64,000 bases of DNA, taken from the NCBI RefSeq assembly GCF_037975245.1, contig NC_092564.1:27632984-27696983 (forward strand), in the 5' to 3' direction. Positions 26,842 to 43,396 of this stretch are shown one piece after another. The notes beneath the pieces were generated by a model. The model searched no databases, was not told where the DNA came from, and saw only the letters and a list, made by a program, of their open reading frames with translations. Source of the DNA: Apostichopus japonicus (lineage: Eukaryota; Echinodermata; Holothuroidea; Aspidochirotida; Stichopodidae). Made by a program: the position numbers and the translations under genes. Each line of letters opens with the position of its first letter. Position 1 is the first letter of the stretch.

Positions 26842-26848
26842 TATATAG
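26778..26848. repeat. (TA)n microsatellite left of the palindrome
   Basis: About 70 bp of TA with a few interruptions (AGTT, AAAT). Confidence 0.95.
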
Positions 26849-26904
26849 AGTAGGTTGGCGTCTATCTTGGCGCAGAGTGCTCTATGTCCATTGGACAGAG
26901 CGGA

Positions 26905-26984
26905 ATATATGTTGATACTAGATGAGACTAGTGGAACACTAGTGGTTGTACAACCACTAGTGTTCCACTAGTCTCATCTAGTAT

Positions 26985-26994
<10 letters not shown>
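26905..26994. repeat. 90-bp perfect palindrome between TA arrays
   Basis: Two 45-bp arms are exactly complementary with no spacer, centred on GTTGTACAAC at 26949/26950. Each arm also contains smaller palindromes (ACTAGTG GAA CACTAGT), so several hairpins are possible. (TA)n lies on both sides. Upstream at about 26877-26902 is another hairpin (TGTCC ATT GGACA with flanking GCTCT/AGAGC). Confidence 0.95.

Positions 26995-27079
<85 letters not shown>
26989..27079. repeat. (TA)n microsatellite right of the palindrome
   Basis: About 90 bp of TA with one G interruption. Confidence 0.95.
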
Positions 27080-27080
<1 letters not shown>

Positions 27081-30000
27081 CGTCACATAAATCATTTCAT
27101 ATTGCCTAGTAATGGACAGGCGCCGAAAGATGATCATGATAATTCTTTAATAAATTGCTTTCTCTGCTCAAGGCCAACAGTCCTTACGAAATTAGATAAA
27201 ATTAGAAATAAAAAACGAAATTTTGTCATCGGAAATACTTTTACTCAGTTTCTTGTTGTTGGAAATAGCATGCGACTTGTATGTGTATATATGAATAAAT
27301 ATGGAAGCCGTCGGTGATTTTCGACTGACGTAATACCTTTTGTAGATATTGATATTAAAAAGCCTATTAATATACGTAATCGATCCTGGTGATGATTTCT
27401 TAATATTTTTAGAGGGCAGCATTTAAATGTTCAGTTCATTTTGCCGATTCAGTAGCCACTGTACCGAAGGGCACTCTGTTTACTTCAAAGTTATGTGTTA
27501 GAAAACTATTGCAAATATTTCATAGCAAAATGAAAACACCAAAGTAAAACAGTAATTGAAAATAAATGTCACGATCTCAAGGCAATTTTCGTTGACTCAA
27601 CGTTTGAAAAAAACGGGTAAAAAACACAGACAATATAGACTATGTAATTCAGAACTGAAAACCAAGTACTAACACGATTTTTTTTGGACTGCTTAAGTAC
27701 ATGACCAAAAAATAAATAAAATGTTCGAGGCAAGACGACAACCAGACTACGATGAAAATAGGTAAAGGATCTGACAACCTTGTTAATACTTTGACAAAAA
27801 GAAAATCCTCCGACCGTGAGGCAGTGACCATGAATTCTTTGATTGAATATAATTGTCCCCGACGGCGCGCCTTGCATGTCCTCCCTAAGCGTTCTCGTAT
27901 TAGGTTGATCACGAGTGGTTATCAAGGGGCTTTCAGTCGGTTTAATAAATAGTATTATAAGAAAATTATTCCCTAGGCAGCTAGAATCAATGTATTCCTT
28001 GCTCTTTCCCCCTTTTTTTTGTCTGTGATCAAATTGATATTGCCAACTGCAACTTCATTCTGGAAAGTGCAAATTTCAACACTAAAGGAAAGTGATTATG
28101 TATACAGGTTTGGCAATGATGGAAGTTACAACGATAAGTTAGGTCACTAATCGGATGTTTCGACAATATCATAAAAGAATTTTTTTCGATAACTTGTCGA
28201 CTCTTCGCAAATATTGGGGACAAAGATAAATATGATCTTAAACCGATAGAAATACATCATTTTATGTCGATTTTATTTTTGAGCAGATTAGCAACATATA
28301 AATTCATCCATCTCGCAAAATGCAAGAGCACTAAATGTTAGGTTGTTGAAACAATGATTTTTTTTTCAATGTTTTGGTATGGATAAAATATCTTAACATT
28401 CCAAACTAATATCGATAATCATCATTATATATACTTTCATAGCAAATGAACACAGGCCGTATCTATAGCCTAGTCTGCATGTAGCCTACTATTTCTGTGG
28501 AAGAGAATTTTAACAATCAAATTATTTTAAATTATTTTGCTTGTTTACCTCTAATTTTCACCTTCACCATCTTGTCCGCCTATCCCCTCCCCAGTGAGGG
28601 ATTTTGTGGCCTGGGGAAGGGGCATACGGGGGTTATCTGTTTCTCCACTTTTAGAAATTGTGTGTATCATTGAGGGTTTTTAGTTGCAAAATGGTGTTAT
28701 ATATTGCAACTTTTTAAGTAATTTATGTTCAAGAGTTTTCCACTTGTTCTTCCATAAATGTCGGCAGTTTGTCTTTTTTTCCCGATTTTTTTTTTGGGGG
28801 GGGGGGTGATACGACCCTCCAAAATATTTTGGTGACCCCCAAAATGGGTGGAGACCCCACTTTGAATTCCAGGGATCTAAGCTAACTATGTACCTAACCA
28901 AAGCCGCAAAATACTGCTTATTATCAGCAAATATTGTTGATCTGCTCTCAAAAACCTTTACACTTATGTGTTTTGAAAATGCCATTGAGCAAGTAGCTAT
29001 ACTTGTGAAATTGTAGGCCTGCTACCGCTTCTTTGTACGATATTATTTTAATGTAAGTATTTAGCAACTTTAGCTAGTGAATTTTTACATTTCTGGTAAT
29101 TATGCCGTATGTCCGTATGTATATATTACTTAAACTGTTTATAACCCACGTTTCTCATGCTAAAATCTCAAATGTTTGGTCGCGTAATACAAAAGATATA
29201 AAGAACATGTATAATCTATCGTCAGCAGTATGTATCATTCAAAAATGTGTTGTCGCATTATATAGCTTTCATATATGGATACTTGGAATGTAGCGAAAAA
29301 TTGAGATAATTCTGAGAACAGAGAACGTGTGTATTCATGCCATATATGAGTATGAATACAAAAAGGCCACGGTAGTTTTGAAGAAGAAAAAAATAATACG
29401 ATGTTTATTGCATGACGACACTTGTTGTAATATATAGCATGCGTAAACGACCGTAATATTATAAGGTATGACTAATAATGTCAAATTATATCATATATAA
29501 TAAATCGTATAACGTATATTCCCACTATTTAATTAGCACTTTAGTTTAAGTATAGTAAAGACAAAACTAAATCAAATATAATGAAAGGGAGAAAAAAGAA
29601 GTGAAAAAGGACGTTCACAGAACATTCCTAAAGATTCCAGCAAGTCAATTATTCCTAACTGGTTCCGACATGTTCTGTCGTAATTAAAACTTATGGCGAA
29701 TAAACAAAAAAGAGAACGGCTGTACCAAGAAATATGTTACCTACCACAGGTTAAAAAACAAATATGAGCAACTACTATACGAAAACGTAATGTTTTGGTA
29801 TGTGATTTCTGCTAATTCTGAAATAAAATGAATTTTGAAAGTATACAGGCTGCATCAATAGCGTATTAGTAGGCATGATACGCGTGCAATCTGTATTGAA
29901 TGCACGTACATATATAAACTGTATATTTGCATGCTCAAAAATTGGTTGATAATGTATTGAAAAATGCTTAAAAAACTTATGCTCGAAAAATAAATAGAAT

Positions 30001-32790
30001 TTCTAGGTGTACGTCTTACCTCGAAGTCTGCACAATTGTTTCCATTCTCTTAGTGAATCAGTTTTAAGACGTTACCTTCCTTATAATGTAAATATTCTTG
30101 GTGGCGGTACTCCCAACGTAAGTATATATATAGATTGCTTCCTTAGAACATGAATGCTATAGTACCAAAGTGTGATCTCGGGGCGCGAATGTCACGCATT
30201 AGTTTCCTTCTTAATTGCTTGCTCGTGTATGGCACGCCGTAAGGGAAAACGTGATATGGTATTAGCTTTAAGGTATCTATGATAACCTCTTGCGCTATTT
30301 CGTGTCACTTTCCTAATCGTTTGCGGGATGAGAACGTTATCAACAAACCGTGGTGTAAAACTCGAGCACGCATGCGCAGGGAGGAATGCATGTATATACG
30401 CACCTACCACTAGAACGGAAATATTTACGTCATATTCAACATTTAGCCAATGGAAGACCCTGGATCGTGTTGGCCGTTTAAGAAAAGACGCATGCAGCGA
30501 ACAGTGGGTTAGCTCCGTTCATCTAGTGTAAGAGATGTTATTGTTTTGTCGTTGCCCTGCGGGTATTCTCATGAATGCCAGAGGCGGTAATACGATCACT
30601 CTTAACACGGATAATGGTGCGTTGAACTTGCGCGCCTCGGCCGCTTGGTGCTGCCTAGGGTAACCTGTGATACTTACTGAGTGTAAAACCACAAACGGAC
30701 AGTATATATATATTTATGCACATATTCATATCGACATACAGCTGGGAATGCCACGTATGATCCTCTACTTAGCGTAAAAGATGTAATCAAATAGAGCCAA
30801 GAGTTAGCCACATGAAACGGTGGTGTATCACTGAACTTGAGATGACCGGCAAATCAACGTTGATAGCGCGATGGTTATAAACTCAGGAATATGAAATAAA
30901 TAATGCAAACATGTTTTCATATGAAAATATAGAAATTGATTCTTTCTATGTATGAAACACACATTCAAACAAGCATACAAACAAAGGAATGCGTAAAATA
31001 GGTCGTTCCCTAAGTTTTGAGTTAAAATTTCGTTCTTGCAGCAGAATTCTTTTTTTTTTGTAGCAGCAGCAAAATTGTTTTTTTTTTTGTTTTTTTGTTT
31101 TTTTTTTGGCAAATGAGAAACTTGCTTTGATGACAATAGAAAATGGATGTATTAGAATTGTTGTTATTTTCCTTCCTTTTAGCCACAATGTGTTAAGAAA
31201 GCAGATGTCAGTGACTCATTTCAAATATGATACTTTCCTTAAATGTCGTCCATTTAAACAGATGTCGTATGGTACTTTGTGTATAAGGCGCCTTATTTTT
31301 CCTTCGTTCGTTATGTAGAAAAGCTACATAGTTACTATGGTCATAACGTATTTCACTAATTCGTACATGGAAATATTATTTCGTGTGAGGTTTCTCCGCA
31401 AGAATACTCATCTACGGGCTGCAAAGTCCTATTGGAAGTTACTTTATGTAAAGGAACGTCAGACACACAGACTGGGCTCGTTTGTGGTGACGTCAATTGT
31501 GTCAAAGAATCACACATACACACAAAATGCAACATTATTTTAATTATGTTTATTCTGTGGGACCAGACTTGGGGCATCTCTACACAGTAAGGGGATGGGG
31601 CAATCCACACATCGCAGTATGTTTAAAAAGGCCCCGTTAATTGGTCGCAATCCAGATATATAGAGGGTAGGGGGTAGGGGGTGTCAGTGAATAAATTGGA
31701 GCAGATGCTTCCAGGGGTTAGGCTTTAGGATTGAAAATTTAACCCCTTCAAATTTCCACATCATGGCTGGCTCGAGATTCTGAACATTAAGTTTGCCTTT
31801 GTGGATCAGCCTTCTGATGGTTAACCAGCTTATTTCATTAACAGCCCGGTTCAATTCTCTTCTTCAATTTTGTGAAATTTAGACCATCTCCGGTTCATAT
31901 GCTCTATATAACATTCAAACGTTAAGAACGGTAACATGAGGACAGACACTTTCCTCGAAGGCTAACATTTTGGCTGTTGTACATTATACCTGAATGGATG
32001 ACTTTTAGGCATAAAGTAAATTTGCTGCGTTGAGGACGTTAAAAAATCACTGCTTCTAGTCCAGGTGGTAATTCTATACCACTTTAATTTTCAGACTCAT
32101 CAATGAAAGTGGCTGGACTCCTAAGTCTAACACACAGACTATTATAGGTCAGACTATTATGGCCTCAAATGACATGTTTTACATAAGTTAATAACAACGT
32201 ACTCTGTTGTATAGATGAAATTAAGAACCTGTTTTGTTTGAATTATTAAAGAGATATAAAGCAAAGGATTAACATTAACATTAATGCCTATACAACGAGG
32301 AGACGACGTCATTGTGTATTGTTAATGGTATAGCGGTATAGACCTTATGCAACATAGTACTTACAGTATACTGCAGTATACGTGATAATGCTATAATGCA
32401 ATATATATGTTATAATGTTTTACGCATGGATTGGATGTAATCCTGAAATTTAACATTTTGTTGTTCTGCACTAAACATCCACCGATAACTTTTAGCTTTT
32501 AGTTTGGACTGATATTTGAACGATAGGCAAAAACGAATAAGCAAGAACCCCCGAGAGGCTATTTCAAGTCAAAATTGACGACAATCTCAACAAACTCATT
32601 TTCGCCAGTCTCAGTGACTAGATAATTTCACACAGACTGCGAATTTGCCTTCAATCCCTTAAATTTTGTTTATTAATCTAAAAAAGTTAGGAAATATTGA
32701 TTTTTAGAGATTTTTTTCGCCAAAAGGTTGGAACAGTGGCGCTTGTTTCCTGTTATTCTACTTTCCTGTTTGCCAGAAACAATTGTCGAG
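27080..32790. other. No gene recognised
   Basis: Contains G-runs at 28796-28807, T-runs at 31048-31108, and a G-rich patch with dinucleotide-like GGTAGGGG at 31660-31682. No supported gene. Confidence 0.45.
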
Positions 32791-32831
32791 CCAATGACGT
32801 CATGTGTGAGGCTGACGTCGTAGGTATAAAA
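32791..32831 (+). promoter_or_regulatory. CCAAT / CRE / CRE-like / TATA promoter-like cluster
   Basis: Within 41 bp are CCAAT (32791-32795), a full CRE palindrome TGACGTCA (32795-32802), a second near-CRE TGACGTCG (32813-32820) and a TATA box TATAAAA (32825-32831). Order and spacing fit a cAMP/CREB-type RNA polymerase II promoter firing near 32855-32862. A long (TA)n-type array begins at 32869, and I find no convincing coding exon downstream, so the target gene is unknown. Confidence 0.45.
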
Positions 32832-32865
32832 CCATAGCGCTCCATGTCAAGACTGTGCTAATATG

Positions 32866-32868
<3 letters not shown>

Positions 32869-32922
<54 letters not shown>

Positions 32923-32955
32923 GTATATATATATATATGTATGTATATGTATATA

Positions 32956-33042
<87 letters not shown>

Positions 33043-33043
33043 T
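32869..33043. repeat. Compound (TA)n/(TATG)n microsatellite
   Basis: About 175 bp of TA with interspersed TATG units. It produces long Tyr/Ile artefact peptides in several frames. Confidence 0.95.
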
Positions 33044-35115
33044 GTCTGATCGTTGAATGGGTCCTATTTACGTGTGCTTATGATCAAATTGAGCCGAAAA
33101 AAGAATCAACATAGGGGATAAGGTTTGCCGCCACTTGCATCCCAGGACTGTGGTACTCGAATCGAGTACTCAGTGTCAGGAATGTCACCGTATATAACTG
33201 TGTAATTATCTACACATGTGTTTGCCCTTAGTCAAGCGTAAATCGTATAAATCTGAGTCCAACATATTTTGTCTGCAGATCTTATCCTACCGTGCCAAAA
33301 TGTGTCAAATGCCGGATGTAGGGCGGAGCCACCGGGCGATATGATTCTAGCGTATACACGAGAGGAAGTACTATGACAGTCTCGTCGAATCCCAACCCAT
33401 CCAATAACTTTTTCGCTCTTTCAAAAGTTGCCCATGAATTTCCCAGTCAATTTGCTGCTTTTGAATTTACGTATCGTTTAAATTGTGTGTAGATTTGTAC
33501 TAACTTTGAAGCAGGCATGGACTGAGCATTGAAAGCCATCAAGATGCATAAATTTATCCTGTTAAAAGGTTATATATCTTATGAAGAGAGATCAATATGC
33601 CTTCAACGATCAAAGTAAATAGGTCAGTGTTTGACACGAAGCTTACATCATTCTACGTAATATATATACTTCCAATCTAATCACGGGAATTCTTAAATCA
33701 AAACGGGAGTGGATAATCACTCCAATAAACTTGACCACCGGAAAGTGTTTTTGACCCCTTTCGATCTTTTTATTTTGGACACCACAATTACGAAACACGA
33801 CCACATCGTTAATTTCGTAGCGATGCAATTACCCACAGTAAATATTTGTGCTTACTATGAAAGGTCGAGTGTAGTTTGAGTCTATCTTAGAGCACGGGTT
33901 GTTATAAACATGCAATTTTATTAGTTTGTATTATAATACTATTGACCTCCCCGCAGTATATAGTTGGTAGCCGCCGAATATAGCCAACCATAAACGGAAT
34001 CGTATACAACAACAAAAAATGTCATTGTTTCTTCAGGTATAGTTTTCGGTATATAACTGCGTTTACGCCCACAAATCATGTCACGTGACACCTGACATCT
34101 TAAGTCCGCATGTCAGATCAATATTATAAGAGACATAAACCCACCCAGCTGGTCTATACTGGTCTATAATGTGATAGAGATTTACAGTCATGAACAACTT
34201 TTCCAATCATTTGAGAGATATCACAGATTAACTGTTACTTCAGACACAAGACTTAAGACTTGAACAAGTCTAATATGACGTCATCGAGCCACATGTGCGT
34301 CAATTGTTTATACCTTCCTTTATTTATGATAATGTTTATTTTATGGAATGGAGATGGCTTTTGAAATTGGTTAATCTAAAATATTGAACCTCCTAACATG
34401 ATCTACAATGATGGCATTGGTTTTAGTGTCAACACTTCCGACATTTAACCTTGTAAATATGTAAAGTAAAAGAAACGAGAAAGTATAAGGGTTTCGATGC
34501 TGGTGGTAATATAACATCACAAAGCTTACCGTAAATAACAGCCCCAAGAAACGAATTTTTATACGAGGAAATCTCCCATGCAAGCAAACCAAGAGTTTTC
34601 TTACTGATTGAGGGAGATATATACTTCACAAAGATCTTTGTCATATAAACCAAAGATGATGGATGGGTTTGTGTCCTCTTCAAGTCAGGTTTATAACAGT
34701 AAGGCACCGATAAATGATAACCTATTATAAGATTGTCAACAACAAAAAATTCCCTAATTCTATCGTAAATGTTTGGTTCAAATTTCCTTTTGCCAAATGT
34801 CAACCAAATACAAACAGGTCATGTTTATGAAAGAGAATAGTTAAGACTGAAACTTTTATGGTTTTTTATTAGAGAATTTCACTTTTGGTTGAATCTATAT
34901 GTAAGGGTTTAGTGACATGGCGTTTTATTGGCGGCATATCTCTTTAGACGAGTAATATCACACTCTTCTTTCCGAGAATTGAAATACCATAAGTAAAACC
35001 GGTAACGTACAAACGACTTGGAAGTAATGCATGTGTGTGTGTGGGGGGGGGGGGGGATTCAACATTTTCCCGACTGATTTAGGTAGGGGTATGAATCTAT
35101 ATGTAATGACCATAT
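33044..35115. other. No gene recognised
   Basis: A 124-codon minus-strand frame (34429-34803) has ordinary amino-acid use but no recognisable domain, splice context or upstream signals. A poly-G run lies at 35042-35055. Confidence 0.4.
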
Positions 35116-35116
35116 T

Positions 35117-35189
<73 letters not shown>

Positions 35190-35202
35190 ATATATATATA
35201 TT
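35116..35202. repeat. (TA)n microsatellite
   Basis: About 87 bp of TA with minor G and AAACA interruptions. Confidence 0.95.
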
Positions 35203-35944
35203 GCTGGAAATATAACTTAATTCTACGCTCTCGAAAGTGGTATTGATTTTATGAAATTAGGCGTGTACTTAGCTGACAACTGGTAACTGCGTATATAGTG
35301 AAACTGCAGCCATAGAGTTCAATGCGTTATGTCGTGTCAGAAAGTTTCATTCCGATGTGATTTATCTGAACAGTATAGTACACCCATCTCAAGTTCTATG
35401 AAGTTAGATAATGACTAGTAAGCACTTTACAATAACAGGTGAAATGCCATATGTCATCGGACATCATATTCGTTTCCACATTTTCACATTTGACGAAAAT
35501 TGAAAGCGAAGTAAGTGTTGATGAGTCGCCCGTTACAGTTTCTTGCATTCAACCTGGCACAGTCAGTTACAATTGTTTCGATTTCAGAACACCATGAGTG
35601 GTCATTAACGCACCTCTTCAAAATTTGTCCAGATTTCGGACACGTTTGACCTTTAGGCTATGAAGATTCTCGCTTAAGGTGAGCTACAATGGTCGCCGCC
35701 TTTTACAGAAGAACTTGCAGGTGTTCTCGTGAGGGTCATTGCCGCCAAACTCATTTTATATTCACCCTCACCTTCATCGGTGACGTGAAACAAAAGAAGC
35801 ATTTAGTTGGCATCATAGGAGGAAGGAATTTGCAATTGACGCCATCATACTGTGAAAAGAGGTTTTCACTTGTCGGTGGCTAAATGATTATTCCTGATGT
35901 CACTCCGGCAAAGTCATAAGAAGATGACATATATAACAGAAAAT
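35203..35944. other. No gene recognised
   Basis: Unique-looking sequence before the LINE insertion. Confidence 0.5.
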
Positions 35945-35952
35945 ATGTATAT

Positions 35953-35984
<32 letters not shown>
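35945..35984. repeat. (TA)n microsatellite at the LINE 5' junction
   Basis: About 40 bp of TA immediately preceding the truncated LINE, probably the insertion target. Confidence 0.9.
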
Positions 35985-36904
35985 CTTGATCACAATCTTA
36001 CCATGATAATCAAGTTGACTCTATCTGTAAGTCCTATTATTGGCAGATCCGAAATATTGGCAAAATTAGAAGGTATATCTCAGATGATGCGTGTAAGACT
36101 TTAATCCATGCCCTTGTGACATCAAAACTGGATTACTGCAATGCCCTGCTATATGGCCTGCCTCACAAGCTGACCGATCACCTTCAGCGAGTTCAGAATC
36201 GCGCTGCACGGCTTGTAAGTCGCACTCGTAGACATGAGCATATTACACCTGTATTACGTGACTTACATTGGTTGCCGATTCATTGCAGGTTCAATTATAA
36301 GATTATGTTATATACATATAAGTCACTTAATGGTTTAGCCCCTATCTACCTCTCTGAATTAATACATAAATACAAGCCTACTCGATCTCTACGCTCAGAA
36401 TCCAAGTCCTTACTTACCAAACCTGTCATTAAAACTTCTACATACGGAAACAGGCGTTTCGATTACTCATCTGCGACATTATGGAACAGTTTATCGGAGG
36501 AAGCTAAGTGTGCCAAAAATATAGATGAATTTAAAAAATTAGTCAAAACTTTTCTATTTAGATCTGCATTCCATTAACTGTGCTTTCTATACTATATATT
36601 GTCACATTATTACAACGCATTTTTTATTTTGCGTTATAGCGCTTTTAAAATTTAAAATTTTTCACATTTTTATATATTTTAAACTTTAAGAATTTGTTTG
36701 TATCATTTTCGTTTTTCCATTTGCAGTTTTTTGTACAATTTATTGTCAGATTGTATATAACAAATTTTCTACCCTTTTTATACCTTACATTATCGATTTG
36801 TATATTTGTATATCATGTTTGTATGTATTTTACTGTAAAGCGCCTTAGAGCAATTTCTGATTGGATAAGGCGCTATAGAAATTTTGTATAATAATAATAA
36901 ATAA

Positions 36905-36905
<1 letters not shown>
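35985..36905 (+). mobile_element. 5'-truncated non-LTR retrotransposon (L2/CR1 group), 3' end
   Basis: The fragment begins directly after a (TA)n tract, as expected for a 5'-truncated LINE. It contains the RT C-terminus, then a ~330-bp 3' UTR that ends with an 8-bp stem hairpin (GCGCCTTA at 36840-36847, TAAGGCGC at 36866-36873). It finishes in a short (ATA)/(AATA) simple tail at about 36890-36908. A terminal hairpin with a GCGC(T)ATA-like end and a simple-repeat tail is usual for L2/CR1-type elements of aquatic animals. The 5' parts are missing, so it is dead. Confidence 0.85.
35990..36577 (+). pseudogene. Reverse transcriptase C-terminal fragment
   Basis: Continuous frame of about 195 codons with no start of its own, ending at TAA 36575-36577. 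It reads ISDDACKTLIHALVTSKLDY then CNALLYGLP, followed by LQRVQNRAARL, HWLPIHCRFNYKI, SLNGLAPIYL and near the end TLWNSLSEEAK. These blocks are the well-known C-terminal region (thumb and downstream) of LINE polymerases of the L2/CR1/Rex1 group. The catalytic FADD motif and the endonuclease domain are absent, having been lost by 5' truncation. The frame is undamaged, so the insertion is not very old. Confidence 0.9.

Positions 36906-36906
<1 letters not shown>

Positions 36907-36940
<34 letters not shown>
36907..36940. repeat. (TA)n between LINE tail and SINE tail
   Basis: Thirty-four bp of TA joining the 3' tail of the LINE to the 3' tail of the oppositely oriented SINE. Confidence 0.9.
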
Positions 36941-36944
<4 letters not shown>

Positions 36945-37063
36945 GAAAATCGTAATGAGTTGGAAAATCAAGAACAGTGAAAAAACTTTCAGCCTCCACC
37001 GGGATTCGAACCACGGGCCTCCCGCTCTGTACGCGGACACCCTAACCACTAGGCTATGGACGC
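36941..37063 (-). mobile_element. tRNA-derived SINE with (TA)n tail
   Basis: On the minus strand, 37063 to 36992 (72 nt) folds like a tRNA. The acceptor arms GCGTCCA/TGGAGGC pair at 6 of 7 positions. The A-box is TAGCCTAGTGG, the anticodon stem CCGC/GCGG with loop GTACAGA (ACA in anticodon position), and the B-box GGTTCGAATCC. The T-stem has two mismatches. A ~50-nt tail module (GAAAGTTTTTTCACTGTTC to ATTACGATTTTCATTT) follows and runs into (TA)n at 36907-36940. The degraded T-stem and repeated tail mark it as a SINE rather than a working tRNA gene. Confidence 0.75.
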
Positions 37064-37310
37064 TGATTGTATGTCCAGAGGTTCGAAACCGGTAAGGAAG
37101 ATCGTAATTCCACTGTAGGCGTTTGTCACCTATATCGAACAATACTAGTTCTGTTTTGGTGACATATTTTGCCCTACTCTAGAGATCAAACATGATGCTA
37201 TCCAACTCGAAAATCATTTGTGATTCCTAAAGCCGGATCTCGAAAGAGATACTTTGAACAGACTTTATGTTAATGCAATGGAGGTAAACGACAAAGGCAA
37301 ATGAATATAT

Positions 37311-37366
37311 ATAAATGAAAATCGTAATGAGTTGGAAAATCAAGAACAGTGAAAAAACTTTCAGCC
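37311..37366 (-). mobile_element. SINE tail module, copy 2 (headless)
   Basis: Almost identical to 36941-36995 (AAATGAAAATCGTAATGAGT, then TTGGAAAATCAAGAACAGTG, AAAAAACTTTCAGCCT) but cut off just where the tRNA head would begin. At that point a 125-bp (TA)n tract starts. It is either a 5'-truncated insertion or a partial duplication of the neighbouring SINE. Confidence 0.75.
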
Positions 37367-41419
<4,053 letters not shown>

Positions 41420-41517
41420 TTATAGATATACTTAATCTGTATCGATATAGATATATCGATATAGATATATCTTAATCTGTATAGATATACTTAATCTATA
41501 CATAGATATACTTAATC

Positions 41518-41607
<90 letters not shown>

Positions 41608-41623
41608 TTAATCTATATCTATA
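41420..41623. repeat. Compound minisatellite and (TA)n
   Basis: Several degenerate units of ATAGATATACTTAATCTGT (41420-41520) lead into about 87 bp of TA (41520-41607) and then one more ACTTAATCTATATCTATA unit. The TA core has apparently expanded inside a GATA/CTTAATCT satellite. Confidence 0.9.
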
Positions 41624-43388
41624 CCGAGCTTGAATTGCGTTAAAAAGCATCGACAACAATATCATATAGCATGCACCCTTTAGTATGGCATTGAACTAAT
41701 AACACGTGAGTTATATCTCTTTAAGTTACATTACTGTATGATTTGTTTTTCAGTAAATGATAAGGCAAAAAGATTCACAAACTCCTACTATAAAATATGT
41801 CAATGCATACAGTCTGCAGTGGTTGACACTGAAACAAATGTAAAATAAGCATGCGTTTTAAAGTGTCAACAAAACCACGACATATTTTAGAAAACCGCGA
41901 ATTCACGAGACAAGACAATATATAGAATAAAACGTCTGTCTGTCTGTCATTTTATCGTCTGTAAATTTGTACTAGATACGTTCAATCCTCCAAGGTCTTA
42001 TTCATATAATATTTGCTCGAAATATGCTTTGTTATCGATATCTTTTTCAATTCGTTTCTGTTTTTTTTTAAATATTTTTTTTTTTATTATGATAATCAAA
42101 CACGCTAGACCCTATATATCGCTGTCATCTCCTTCATTTGTAATTTCAAACAGATTGACGGATTACTTCTCACCGAGAGGAAACAGACACAAATTTATCT
42201 AAAACCTGGAAAACTGGTTTCAAATTTGGTCAATATAAATACAGGCTATCCATTCTTCTTAACTTTATACGATTTTCTTCCACACAAGACATTTTTAAGT
42301 GCTACTATTTTCCGGACCAAATTAGTTGGGCACTGTTGCGAAAGAGCCAACGGTTTAACCATATTTATATCTAGAGAGAGAGAGAGAGTTTTTTATATTG
42401 ATTTTTCGAGAATTAAGGTTTAGACAACGTGAAATCAGATATAGTATATGTGTATTTATTTAATCAATGCTTGCTTGTCTATCACTTGAGGAACGGTGTG
42501 GGTGACTGGGGAGGAAAGGCTTAGGGTGGGGGTGGGGTAGGTAACGCCGATACGAAGGGTGATTAGACCATGTGTCGGTCGGACTTGAGAAAGGATTCGT
42601 ATATATCTCAGAACGACCAAGGCATGTAGCCAGCTTTCGTGGTCACGTGAGGTGAAAGTCAATTTGATGTCCCCATGTTTTGTCCCCTTTTTAAGAATCA
42701 GGGAGCTTTAAGTTTAATTAACGCTTGTTCGTTATGACTATACCCTCTGCGACGAATTAGAATTTGAGGTGAGGGCGGTCGCGGGAGGGATGCGACAAAT
42801 ATGGCTGACGGCCCTTCTGAGGAAGGGTCTTAAGGGGAGGGGTGTCACCTCCTGCTTTGAGAAAATATTGATTCAATAAGGACTTACTCTGATTGAACGA
42901 TTAAAATATGCAAATGCATTTGATGAACTTGAAGCAAGCCAATATGATGGCATGGGTTTTGTGCACTCTGGTGGATGGGTTAACAAACATTGTACTACTT
43001 GGCTATTCCAATAGACCGGACGATGCGGTTGGAGCTGCAAACTGTGATCTGCTGTCATAAATACGAAAGGTTCACATTGAATGAAAACATGTTATATTGT
43101 TATTTACTTTCAAATATTTTCTACAAAGCGTGTAGGAGACAGTTTTGTGTTCTGCGTCCATATTCCAGTGAACGTGTAAAAATCTCTATAAGCAAATGAT
43201 TACGTTAACTGGCGGGGGGAATTCTCACACGGAACTGATTTGGGTTAAGATGGGAGGAGGGGTCAGAGCGCAAGGGAGGGAGAAAAGGAAAGAAGGGGAA
43301 GAGAGAAGGATTGAATTAAACACGCGATTCCTCTCCCCCCCCCATCCCATTTGCTAAATTTAGTATCAATAAACGTTTTTTACACGTG
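41624..43388. other. No gene recognised
   Basis: G-rich patches at 42500-42540 and 43240-43310, and a purine-rich GGGAGAAAAGGAAAG stretch. No coding support. Confidence 0.45.
42372..42388. repeat. Short (GA)n
   Basis: Eight to nine GA units. Confidence 0.85.
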
Positions 43389-43396
43389 CACAGACG

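Noticed and set aside
32855-33049. Open frames of Tyr/Ile repeats (also at 27039, 35031, 37315, 41432, 47503)
   Set aside because: They are translations of (TA)n microsatellites, which stay open in several frames by composition.
34429-34803. 124-codon minus-strand frame
   Set aside because: Balanced composition but no recognisable family, promoter or splice context; a frame of this length is expected by chance now and then in 64 kb.
36992-37063. Functional tRNA gene
   Set aside because: The cloverleaf has two T-stem mismatches and an acceptor mismatch, and is fused to a tail module found elsewhere; a SINE head is the better reading.
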